From the NCBI GenBank assembly GCA_025602905.1, contig JAHLKI010000026.1, positions 124,001-188,000 on the forward strand: a stretch of DNA of 64,000 nucleotides. Direction: 5' to 3'. This DNA comes from Phlyctochytrium arcticum. Its lineage: Eukaryota > Chytridiomycota > Chytridiomycetes > Chytridiales > Chytridiaceae. A model generated the notes under the pieces. It was not told the origin of the DNA and made no database searches. It worked only from the letters and a program-made list of their open reading frames with translations. Of the stretch, positions 28,958 through 39,900 are shown piece by piece. Numbering within the stretch: the stretch's first letter is position 1; every line of letters starts with the position of its first letter. Position numbers and translations under genes: made by a program.

Positions 28958-30407
28958 TTACGCCGACTCGACATCTTCCTCGTGATCGTAAATAGACCCT
29001 TTGGTACTGCGAGGCGGACTAACTGTATGATCGCTTGTTATCAGGTCCATTTCGGACTGATTTTGATGAGACTTCTAAGATACGATTAGACGGATGCCCC
29101 TCCGCATGTGATTCGAAACCCTACCGGTCTTTCACTCATTGACGATAGATCTTCCCCATCATCCTCAGCCTCAAAGTCAGACTCGAAGTCCTCAGGTATG
29201 TCTTCCTCCATTCTGGCGATCAATAGGTCAGAATCATTCACGCTGGTCGGTGGGTAAGCGAACTCTCACTTTTCAGCCATTTGATTTAGACTCCCTGAAA
29301 GTGACCGATGATTTTTCAAATCGCGCGAGCCCAAAAATTCATCATCGTCTGGATTGCTCTTCCTTCGTCCTGGTGATAACGGGGACCGGGGGGATAAGCT
29401 TCTCTCTTGATCGTCTCTAAAATCGGTTGGGGATTTCAAAAAAGTAGAATCTACGGGGATGTCAATATATCGGGTGGGCAAATGTCACGGAGAGGAAAAA
29501 GTTACCTGCTATCTTCTCTACTTTCAGTAAAGGTAATGGGGGAGGCGGGGTGGGTAGGGCGGTCGTCGGGGGCGGCACGCGGGTGACGGGTGGGAGACCT
29601 GCTGGGTTCGGCAAACCAAATGGCTTTTCAATCGGGGAAGGACTGGTGATGAAGGTTCCTGCTGGTTTTGGGGCTGCTGCTGTTGCTCTCAAGTTAAGCG
29701 ATTTTCCGATATCCATTTGCTTTTAAACATGTCATACCATGAACATTGGATGTCATGGGCTTTCGCGTGGGCTGTGAGCTTCAAGGTGGTGTACGAGAAA
29801 TGCAAGTTCTGTATACCTGTTGAGTGCTACTGCTTTGTTTCTGGTTCAACAGTTGCATCAGATATGGGCTGGTTTCGTCACCGTTTCCATTTGACTTGCT
29901 CGGTACAAAGGCTTTCATTTCATTTTGGTCGAGAGGGTCGGACTGTTACGCTGCTTGTTGAGACATGATGCGTGTTTCATTCCAAAGGCATTGTGCTTAC
30001 CATATTTGCCTCGGGTTCAAAAACTGCCAAGGTATAGGTCAAATCCATCTTTTGTAGGAAATCGCGTACCATGTGCAGGGCTGCGCGACCTGCTCAAGTA
30101 TGAGTACTTCTGATGCCCTTCGCGGCCCAGGCAACACATACCCTGTGGAGAAGATCGCAAAGCATCCAGCTTGGGATTTGCAGGTCTTGCATTTCCTTTT
30201 TTCGCATTCGTCTCTTCTAGTACAGAAAACACGGAGGACCGTAATTGCGCCTAAAAACTTCAAAGTAAAGAACTGTTCTCAAGATCCCAAGATGCGTATG
30301 CCTGCGACCTTTATCTTTCCCAAAACACCCTGCTTCTCAAGCACATCCGATACCAGAGCCCGTAAGGACGATATATCGTCGTTATTTACTGCAGTTGTTG
30401 CTGTCAT
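28958..30407 (-). CDS. CEP43: Centrosomal/basal-body protein CEP43 (FOP, FGFR1OP)
   Basis: Eight small exons in transcription order were chained in phase: 30407-30309, 30250-30142, 30089-30001, 29942-29817, 29719-29506, 29450-29270, 29212-29125 and 29056-28958. They give 334 residues. The N terminus is the TOF/LisH dimerisation region: LRALVSDVLEKQGVLGKIK, AQLRSSVFSVLEET, then RAALHMVRDFLQKMDLTYTL and AVFEPEANM, matching FOP block by block. The middle is Pro/Ser-rich and disordered (SLSPRSPLSPGRRK). The C terminus has an acidic EDIPEDFESDFEAEDDGEDL and ends SDHTVSPP...YDHEEDVESA, like the conserved FOP tail. FOP anchors CEP350-type partners at centriole appendages and is needed for ciliogenesis. 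Its presence implies a flagellated life stage. It is divergent from GGA, with 327 bp between starts. Confidence 0.9.
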
Positions 30408-30734
30408 TTTTGTTCAAGTTTCTGGCTTGTTCGTTGAATTCGCCAACGTTCAATTGTGGTGACCAACTCACGCGGCTTGGAACGTTACACAAAGCTAAAC
30501 GTTCCGCTCCAAAATAGTTTCAAACACCATTGGCAAAACTGGACACCCATCTTTGACACGAAGGACAGACAAGGCTAGAGGGAAAACTACTTGATCGCTA
30601 GAAGAGTTCCAGCGGCAAGGAGGGCATATTTGGACTTTTATTCCCCGCTTCTCGCGCGAGTGTTCCCACCAGCTCTGCCAATCACCACCAACAGCTTTCC
30701 TTGACCAGTAGCCCCGAAAGAAAGCAGAGCAAAA
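30408..30734. other. Divergent promoter region between CEP43 and GGA
   Basis: 327 bp between two ATGs reading outward. No further gene and no clear TATA element were seen. Confidence 0.5.
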
Positions 30735-33700
30735 ATGACTTCGTTCATGACCATGGAGCAGCTTGTGGGTACGTAGAATTAGATGCACTTTACATCTGTG
30801 CGTCGCGATTAAAAAGTTATGATCGAACTGTTTACTCAGACACTGTTTGTTTTACGGTTCCGCTAGACCAGATATGCGATTCAGAATACCCCGAGCCAAA
30901 TGTCGCTTTGATGCTCGAGATCTGTGACATGATCAATCGGAAAGGACGGAGCTTGTAAGTTTTTCTGATTCTGTGTTCGGAAATTGGGCAATGAGGTGCT
31001 GATTACACTGGGTCTCGCAGGCCCCGCGAATGCGCGTTCACTATCGTGGCCAACATCAATAGCAGAAGCCAACAATCTGCAATGCATGCTTTGACTGTAA
31101 GCGCCGATAAACTGTTACTTTGAAGTAGACTGACGCGTCGCTCCCCAGCTTTTGGACTATTGTGTCAAAAATTGTGGTTACCCGTTTCATCTGATAATAT
31201 CCACGAAAGAGTTTCTGAATGAACTTGTCCGGCGATTCCCAGAGCGTCCAGGCGTAAGAGTCGCCTGCATTGCGTATCAGCGTCGGATCTCCCAACTTAA
31301 TCAATCATGTCCAATAGAACGTCAATCTGGTTCATCACCGTATTTTAGAATTGATTCAGGTCTGGAACGCGACATTATGTGTCACATCGCGATACAAGGA
31401 CGATTTCAAGCACATCAATGATATGTACCGGCTGTTATCGTATAAAGGTATGTCCTTGGCTGGAATAGATCAGTCTTTGCAAATGATAACCTTATTTGTG
31501 AACAGGGTACCGATTCCCGCAAATGGCAAGAGATGCGGGTGCCGGATTGAACCCCACGGAGGTAGGTTGACTTTTATACTATTCGAGCCATACGCCAGCC
31601 CCAAGTGCTCATCATATGTTAGTCTTTCAAAACCGAAGAAGAGTTAGAGAATGAAGACAAGGTTGCCCAAGGAGCAGTAAGTGAACAGTCGCACGGCCAG
31701 CAGCAGCGCCATTCTGAATAAGCAAAATTGCCAGAAATTGCAAGAGTTACTACGAATGGGAACTCCGGCCGCACTCGAACAGGCAAATGACCTTATGAAA
31801 ATCATGTCGGGTTACGTACGTAGCAATTTGTTGATCAAACGAACCTATTTCTAAGCATTGAAATATATAGGACACGGAGCGTATACCAAACTATAAGAAA
31901 CAAGTTGAAGAGGAAATAAATCGTATTGAACAGCGAACGATTTTGTTGAACGACATTTTGATCCAAAAGTCTCCGGACGAGCGCTATCGACCAGATTCGA
32001 CTGTAGATGTAAGGATACTCTTCAATGGGATGGGCAAGTGCGTCAGTCTAATTAACCATTTGTTTGCTCGTATAGGAGTTGGTGAGCAGCGCAAAGTCAG
32101 CCCAGTCCCGAATCCAAAAGCTGCTTTCCGAGGGCGAGGAGGACGAACGCACCGGTAAGATTCTGTGCAGCTGTCGCTGACCCTACCGGCAACTGCTAAA
32201 GCATTTGGTGGCGGCAATCTAGGACGCCTATTGGAACTGAATGATTTGATAAATACGGTCTTGACCAAGCATCACGACTTTAAAGCCGGGAAACCAGTAC
32301 AGGGTGCTGTTGAGAAGAGGTACCTAGCAGAGCATATTGTTCAATGCAAAAAAGTGCTTTGCTAAATGTCACCTAGCAACATTTCCTCAGCGATTTCCCA
32401 GGCAAATCAGAATCAGGCACAGCCTGGTGCTATCAGTCTGATCGACTTTGATGACTTTGGCACTTCGCCTGCAGCAACTACGTCTGCGACAAGTCCCTCG
32501 GCCTACATGAGCGCACCGCAATCACAGGGACATTCTCAACAGGCTGCTGGGCAGACTAGCAGCAGCTACGGAGGAAGTACGTTTACCTGTTTGCTAGTAC
32601 ATGTTTCAATTTCTGATGGACAAAATCATTTCAGGTTTGCTTGACGACCTTGGTAGTCTCAACTTTACAAGTGTATGTACAAGCTTTCCCATTTCACCAT
32701 TGCGTGACGACCTAACTGTTGGTGCTTACAGACACCCTCCAATAACCAGTCCGCCAACAACACCATATCGGGCTTCGGCGCGCCTCTGATTGATGCTCCA
32801 CAATCTTCGCCAATAGGTCATACCATGGCGCAAAATTCAGGTCGTTCCACGCCAACAATGGGCGGATTCCAGCACGCAGGACTTTCTCAGTCTCTGCCCC
32901 AGCAAATTTTGAGGACCCAGTCTCCCGCGCCTGCGGGTGTTAACCAATTTTTAGCCAACGGGGGAGCCTCGCCAGGTGGGCTTTTAAATTTGAATTACTG
33001 CTTTACATTATGGGACTAACTTTCTGCTTCTTTCAGCAAACACTCCCCAAGGTATGAATACTCCACAATCCCGGCCCATGCAGTCCTCAACAAGTATGTA
33101 TTGACTCACCATTAAATCCGTGGTTCACGTGAATCTTATACTTTATGAACAGATTGGAACTCGGGACCGGCTGTCTCCACTCCATCTTCAACGCAAAAGC
33201 CCGATCCCTTTGGTGGAGTTGATCTGTTCGGTAAGCTCGCCGGGATTGCGCAAGGTTAGAAAGTCTTTCTGACCGTGACCGCGTGGGCCGCTTGATCTAA
33301 AAACGCTTGGCTTATCCCTTAAATCTTCGATTAGGATCAGTGCAACCTGCTACCCCTCCTCCAGGTACACCCCCTGTTGGTGGGGCAGGGCTGGGTCAGC
33401 AACAGCAGGCCAAAGAGAGTGAGTTTCGAAGGATTCCAAACGCAAAAGTTGCAGGCCACTAATTACCATGGTGGTGACAGCAATGATTTATGACAAAAAT
33501 GGCCTTCAAATCAAGTATCAAGTGGCATGGAAGGGCAACGCGTATTCAGCCAAAGCCACTTTTATAAACGTGACGCCCGTTCCGTTTACGAACTTGATGT
33601 TTCAAGTGGCAGTTCCAAAGGTACGTGCGGCTGCTGTGACCTGTTGGGGACATGGTCTCACTCAGCTCTTCTTATTCCACAGTCAATGACTTTGAACATG

Positions 33701-33926
33701 GAACCTGCATCGGGTACGGTCATTGCGCCACTCAATCAGAGTCAAGTTTTGCAAGGAATGCAGATTTTGAATCCCCAAAAGGTATGTATGAAGACATGCA
33801 CCGCGTTGTTGCCATCAGCCTAACCCATTTGATGACACCCAGGAGCAACTTCGATTGCGATTCAAAGTGCAATACGCGGTCAATGGCGCGGTAGTGAACG
33901 AGCAAGGGGAGTACCATGATGTGTAG
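30735..33926 (+). CDS. GGA: GGA-type clathrin adaptor (VHS-GAT-GAE)
   Basis: Twenty exons from ATG 30735 to TAG 33926 chain in phase to about 643 residues. Exon starts are 30735, 30867, 31021, 31149, 31318, 31506, 31623, 31735, 31871, 32076, 32223, 32391, 32635, 32732, 33037, 33153, 33335, 33481, 33683 and 33843. The N-terminal VHS domain is clear: EYPEPNVALMLEICDMINRK, HALTLLDYCVKNCGYPFHLI, then HRILELIQVWNATLC and MYRLLSYKGYRFPQM. The GAT domain follows (LEQANDLMKIMSGYDTERIP, QVEEEINRIEQRTILLNDIL). A hinge carries a clathrin-box-like LIDFDDF and many Pro/Gln. The GAE ear closes the protein (MIYDKNGLQIKYQVAW, VTPVPFTNLMFQVAVPKSM, QLRLRFKVQYAVNG). It sorts cargo from trans-Golgi to endosomes with ARF and clathrin. 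Length matches the family. Confidence 0.93.
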
Positions 33927-34348
33927 ATCAATGAAAGCTCTGCATGTGTTGGAAATATGCATCTGTTTGAAAGTATCATGTATGGAAGGACGACAATCTA
34001 GTTCGTTTTCTTATGATTTCCGTGAGGGGCCGTTGATACCCATGCGACTCGAGCATAATAGCATAAGGATAGTGGGTACTTTGATGGTGCGGTGGGTATA
34101 TAGAGCTGTGATAGGCCAGAGATCATGAGAGATGTGAAGGAAGTGGATGAGATCGTACCGGTAAGTTTTTCCGGGAGTTTCCTCGGCCGAAGCACAAGTT
34201 ACAACTTTGGTCACATGAGCCGCCGAGGTGGTCGCACACTTGTCGCACAATGTTTTTGGCAAATTTGGGATTTCGAAGTCTTCCGGGCCTGCCCGCTCGC
34301 CACATTCTCCAACAATCCCATCCCAATCCCGTTCACCAAAAGAGAATC
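33927..34348. other. Intergenic region between GGA and DBT
   Basis: 422 bp, with a TATATAG at about 34098 that could serve DBT. No supported gene was seen. Confidence 0.45.
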
Positions 34349-36513
34349 ATGTTGTCTCGTGTGCGGTATCTGAAGGGCGGCGTCCTGAGCCGTTTGGCTG
34401 CAAGTTCTGCGGTAGGTTGACCTGGTGTCGCGAACTCATTCGATCACGATTGCTCACTCCTACTTCAATTCCCAATGACAGGTTACAGCCAGATGTGGGT
34501 TGTCAACAGTTTCTCTTGCGGCACCAGCAGCACAGGTTAGTTGTTTGGTTCATGACAGTTTCCTTGCCAAACGCAGATCGGGATTGTCCATCTCAATACC
34601 TGCACCTTGCGGATGACGATACGCGGTCAATCTGAGCCCGACCATGAAAATTTACGTTGCGTAGTGATATGGGACCTGATGGGTCAGCAGGGAATCGGGT
34701 ACTGGTGCAATGTATTTGGTATATGTTTAGACCGGGATATGGGTGTTGCAAAAGTCATTGTTTACTTTGGAATCGAGTGTTCCGAGAGGGCGCTTCTGAT
34801 GGCGATAAAGGGGTGGTATCAGGAAATGTATAGATCGCAAAGTCTGACTTCCATGTGTTTCTTTGATACAGAAGTCGCAGCGTCAGACGCGACCAACAAA
34901 GATTTCATCTGCATCCGTCAAACCAGGAGACCGACGTCTATTCCACATTCAGCCTCCAGTGCAGAAAGTGGTCCCTTTCTTGTTGGCCGATATTGGAGAA
35001 GGTATCACTGAATGTGAACTGATCCAATGGTGAGTACATACCTTTGAATACTTTAGCAATTTCTGGCGGTTTCTGATTGGTGCTTTGTTGCTGAAGGTTT
35101 GTCAAGGAGGGTGAAACTGTTGAACAGTTTTCCAAGATTTGTGAGGTCCAGTCGGACAAGGCTGCCGTCGAAATCACATCTCGTTATGATGGAATCATCA
35201 AGAAGCTGTACTGCAAAGCCGGAGACGTTGCATACGTAGGTGCCCCTCTGGTGGACATCGAAACGAACGAGTTCCCGGACGACGCGTCACCTGCTGCTGC
35301 TGAACCGGAAATGGCAGCTCGCCCTTCGGAAGCAGTATTGCCCGCGGCTGTTGCGGCCAAAGAAGAGTCCAAACTGGGCTTAAGTGGACAGGAGGATGCC
35401 TATATTTTGGCAACCCCAGCAGTCCGACGGATCGCACGAGAACACAAGATTGATTTGGTTCGTATCAGTGGTACGGGTCCAGGCGGTCGTGTTTTGAAGG
35501 GCGACGTTCTCGCTTTCGTGAGCGGAACGGCCACATCGGCAGCTCCGACCCCGGCACGTCCTGCTGCTGCGGGCAAGGAAGGTAAGAAGTGGCATGGTAT
35601 TGCTCCGTTGCTCAATTATGTTTGACCATGCTTGTTTAGCCCCCAAAGCGACCGCATCCGCACCAGGGAGCACATACACTCCCCCCGCCATCGTTCGTGG
35701 TGAGGACAAGACAGTTCCTCTGGGTCCCATCCAGAAAGCCATGTACAAAGCCATGACCAAGTCCCTTCAAATACCTCACTTTGGCTACTCTGACGAAATC
35801 ATTCTCAACTCTGCCTCTTCATTCCGTGGCTCCATCAATCGCAGTCTCAAAAATTCTCCCAACTCTCATAAATACCCGTTCAAAAAGATTTCCTACATGC
35901 CTATTTTCATGAAGGCCATGTCAATGGCACTCCACGAGTTCCCGGTGTTGAATGCCGCTTTGGTTGGAGAGGATGCGGCTAGTGCTCAATTAAAGTATCG
36001 CTCGGCTCACAACATTAGCATCGCCATGGACACACCAAATGGGTAAGTTCTTCTCGAGCCATTCTTGCTCGCCCATTTTAACGTTCGGTCAATAGACTCA
36101 TTGTTCCAAATGTCAAAAATGTCGAGCAAAAGTCCATCATTGACATTGCCGCCGACCTTGAACGGTTGAAGGAGGCCGGTCAACGAAACGCCCTCACCCC
36201 AGCGGATCTCAAGGACGGCACTATTACCCTTTCCAACATTGGCAACATTGGCGGCACAGTTCTCCATCCAGTACTTGTCACGAACCAGGTTTGCATTGCC
36301 GCCGTCGGACGCGTGCAACGTCTTCCCCGTTACGAGACTGTTTTTGACCCCGTCACGGGCGAAAAGAAGGAAATCATTGTTCCAAAAGAGGTCTTACATG
36401 TCAGCTTCAACGCCGATCATCGCGTCGTTGACGGCGCTACCATGGCTCGCTTTGTACAGCTATGGAAACGATTTTTGGAGGAGCCAGCTATTCTTACCGC
36501 TGAGATGCGGTAG
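34349..36513 (+). CDS. DBT: Branched-chain alpha-keto acid dehydrogenase E2 (dihydrolipoyl transacylase), mitochondrial
   Basis: There are six exons (34349-34411, 34482-34535, 34872-35029, 35097-35581, 35640-36042, 36096-36513), giving 526 residues. The first two exons encode a basic, Arg/Ser/Ala-rich mitochondrial presequence (MLSRVRYLKGGVLSRLAASS). The lipoyl domain (VPFLLADIGEGITECELIQW to GAPLVDIET) carries the lipoylated Lys in VQSDKAAVEI. The E1/E3-binding domain is LATPAVRRIAREHKIDLVRI with GTGPGGRVLKGDV. The catalytic acyltransferase domain ends with the active-site HxxxDG in FNADHRVVDGATMA. The IGEGI start and the whole layout fit BCKDH E2 rather than pyruvate or 2-oxoglutarate E2. 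The enzyme transfers branched acyl groups to CoA in Val/Leu/Ile catabolism. Confidence 0.94.
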
Positions 36514-36949
36514 AGAAATCTCACACACCCGCATTTGATGGATGTTGTGTGTTGCGTTCACCTTTTGTTTTATCTTTTTGCGAATACGCGGACACCTTTT
36601 TTGTTTTGTAGATAGGGATCACTCACATTGTTTTACTTATTCCGCATTGAGGACACGAATTTCATTGCATTTGTTCTATATTTTACCGATTCCAATAGAT
36701 GTCGGTTTATCTTTTTTTTGTTGCAGTCTTCATATTTGCCACCCCACTCATTCTACCCATAACAGTAAATGATACTACATGGGCTTTTAATTCGTTCAGA
36801 ACAAAATATTTGCCCTCACGTAAGAGCCGAAGTTGGAGGCCATAGGCGTGGGAAAGGCGCAGTTTCATGCAAACTCGCGGAAATCGAGAGGTACCTGGCA
36901 GACACTACAAGCGAACTTGATTTCGAGAAATCAGAGGGGTTTCATTGAT
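36514..36949. other. 3' flank of DBT up to the inverted-repeat arm
   Basis: T-rich 3' region, with no gene seen. A short frame around 36833 is not supported. Confidence 0.5.
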
Positions 36950-39900
36950 GGACCAATGAGCGCTTCAAATAAAGCCAGTTCAAAGCTCTCCATCAGTTAC
37001 TCTATTTTGTCCTACTATTCTTTTCCATCGTCCTCGATTAAAAAAAAAGACAGCTATCAGTTATGCCTACATGTGTAAATGCAAAAATGATGAGCGTGAT
37101 AACCGGCAAATACACATCCCCGATTCTTCGAAAGTGTGATCATTTAGTTGGAAGACGGGATCGGACACCTATTCGACCAAGTTCCAATACACACAGCTTG
37201 CTCTAAGAAAATTATGGAAATACTGCGCTTTTTTTATCCCGTTCTAAAACCGATCAAACTTTTGGAGGAGCATGCATGTATTTGGTTATTACCCCGAGAA
37301 TTGTGGCAGCTACATTTTTGAAAAAATTGAGTCTAACTCTGCTCTCAGGCTGTCCATGTTTATTTCGATATTAGGGAATGCAGAATGCTAATAATATAGA
37401 GTGTGTCAAACTCAAATGTTGTGATGGGACCACAAACTTGGATCTGGAATGGGCCGCATCGTTTTATTATCCCCAGAAAATTACCAGGAAATTACTTACC
37501 CCCTGGTCGAATTGATCGTACCATCGTTTAACCTCCCTATTGAAAACTTGAAATAAATACGAAGCCAGGGACGTTACACAACTTTCAAGAATTTCCATGA
37601 CACGTTTCTATTTGTACAGGCTTCACCAAGAAGCAGCTTTTTATGCTTCCGCCTCACAATTAAATGCAAATCCCTGGACTGAAGCAATCATATAGGCTAT
37701 GAACTCGATTGCGCCTCTGGCTGTCATAACAGATTCAGTCTTTGACGCGTGAGCTCGTCAAAAATGCAACTAGAATAGCATCGTCTCTCACTTGCTGTAG
37801 CTAGCTAGCACTCAAGTATGGGAAGTTTATCCTGCTATTCTTTCCTCTTGCAAGTTCTCCAACGGTCTGTTTGATATTTGTTTGTAATTACATACCCCGT
37901 AAACAAAACCCTCATGGAATACATAATCAAAACTTCGGTTCAATCCTCACATCTCGCAAAGACCCACGGAAAAATACGGTATCATGGACCCTCACTTGCT
38001 CACTAAAGCAATCTGGGGTGAAATCTCCGGGACAGCCGTTGGAGAGCCTCATTCTCTCTTCCTTAGTTTTCTCGACCTCATCGCCTCCTGACCTATCTCG
38101 TGCTGTACTCGACATGGACCGTCGGCACGGTGAGATATCTCGCCGATGGGGGCATCGGTCCAGCGGGTCTGAGGGAAAAGCCGTTGCAGGAAATAGCCAA
38201 AATGCCGTTGCGGGTTCTGCCCCAACTTCACCCCGCAACAATCTCTCCACTGATGATGCGTCTGTTGCAAACACCTCTGCATCTGGCGATATACGAGATC
38301 GCTCCGCCATGCTCACTACCGAAAACCTACTCTCTATCCACAATAGCAAGATCGGGGACTCGCTTGTGCGGCTGAACAACCAACCAGTGCAGATCGACCA
38401 TGTTATTCCAAATTTCATCTCGAAACATACAAGGGATTGGTGCGATCGATACCTACAGCGAGTCGGCACAGTAGCTGATAAAGTTGGTAAGTAAACGACT
38501 ACTCAAAGCAAAAAGCACAGAGTAATTTATCGTTGCATATTCAGCCATGGAAATTGTTGCTCCCAGCAGTATCGCAAAGTCCGGACCAGCAACTAGCTTG
38601 GAATTTCACGGAAAAATGACTGGCTCTCTGGTCCCAGGTGTTGGCATGCAAGAAATTCTGAGCAGCTCCCCTGGGCCCTCTGGAGCTATCAGCAATATGC
38701 CTGGACCCACCATCACTACCTTTTTGGCCGAAGCTGAGCGCAGCACGCCTCACCTTGTTCCCAGCGCAGAGCTTACCTTTGCGGCAGTTGTCATGGCCGA
38801 TGTCAGCGGGTACTCGTTACTCACCTCACGACTGGCCGAGCTTGGTCCTTCTGGAGCAGAGATTCTTGGTCGCACAATGAAGGGTTATTTGGACAAGGTA
38901 CGGATCGAAACCTTTACTTGGCATTGCACATTATGGTATTCACGCGAGAATTCGCTCTTAGATCATTTCAACCATTCTGTCGCACGGAGGTGATATTGTA
39001 AAATTCGCCGGTATGTCAAAATCTGCGGTTGTGGTTCTTCGCAAGCGATGTTTTTTTGTACCTAACCATTTTCACTTTCCTTTATTCTCCGAAAATTTCC
39101 GATTGCCGCCGCTGCTCTCAATTCTCCGATTCTTCTCGATGCTTCGGCCATATAGGCGACGCTGTCATTTTTTATTGGCCCCTGGATCCTCGAAAGGATG
39201 ACATTGAAAATGAGCAAACGCGAGGCGAGATTGTACTTAAAGCATCCTACTGCTGTTTGGATCTCCTCCATCATTGCAATCCTTATCCCATCAACCTGAC
39301 TGATGTTGGAATGAAAGAACTGCGGATCCATCTGGGTATCGGCTCTGGATACGTTTACGATGTGCATGTGGGAGAACAATATAGATGGGAACACTTTATC
39401 GCAGGGGACGGTGTCAATCAAATTGCAGCGGTACTGGACTTGGCGAAACCAGGTATTTTTTTTGGAACGCTTTTTCCTGTCTTATGTTGAACGCTCACAC
39501 GTTGAGTTTGTAGGCCAACTGGCAATGTCACATCAGGCTCTCCGTAGTTTACAAGTTATCTTGGAATTACAGTCCGTCACAATCGGAAATTACGACAAGA
39601 AATGTATCATTCTGGAAGGCCTGGAAATGGCTCGGCGCAAGGTTTCTCCACCCTTAATCAAGTCCAACGATGATCTTGCTATGTGGGATATCGTTCCCCC
39701 TTCGGCCAATGTTGAGCTTTATAGACACTTTGTCAATGAAAGTGCGTTGTTCAAACTGCAGGCTGACGTGAGTCAGTCTCGCATCTTCCGTATGGAGTCC
39801 GGCTTGAACGATCTCCTTTCCTTGACGGAATTGCGCCAAATCACGACAGTTTTCATCCGTATTGGATCCCTCCGTCGATGGGACTCTCCGGCTTTACTCG

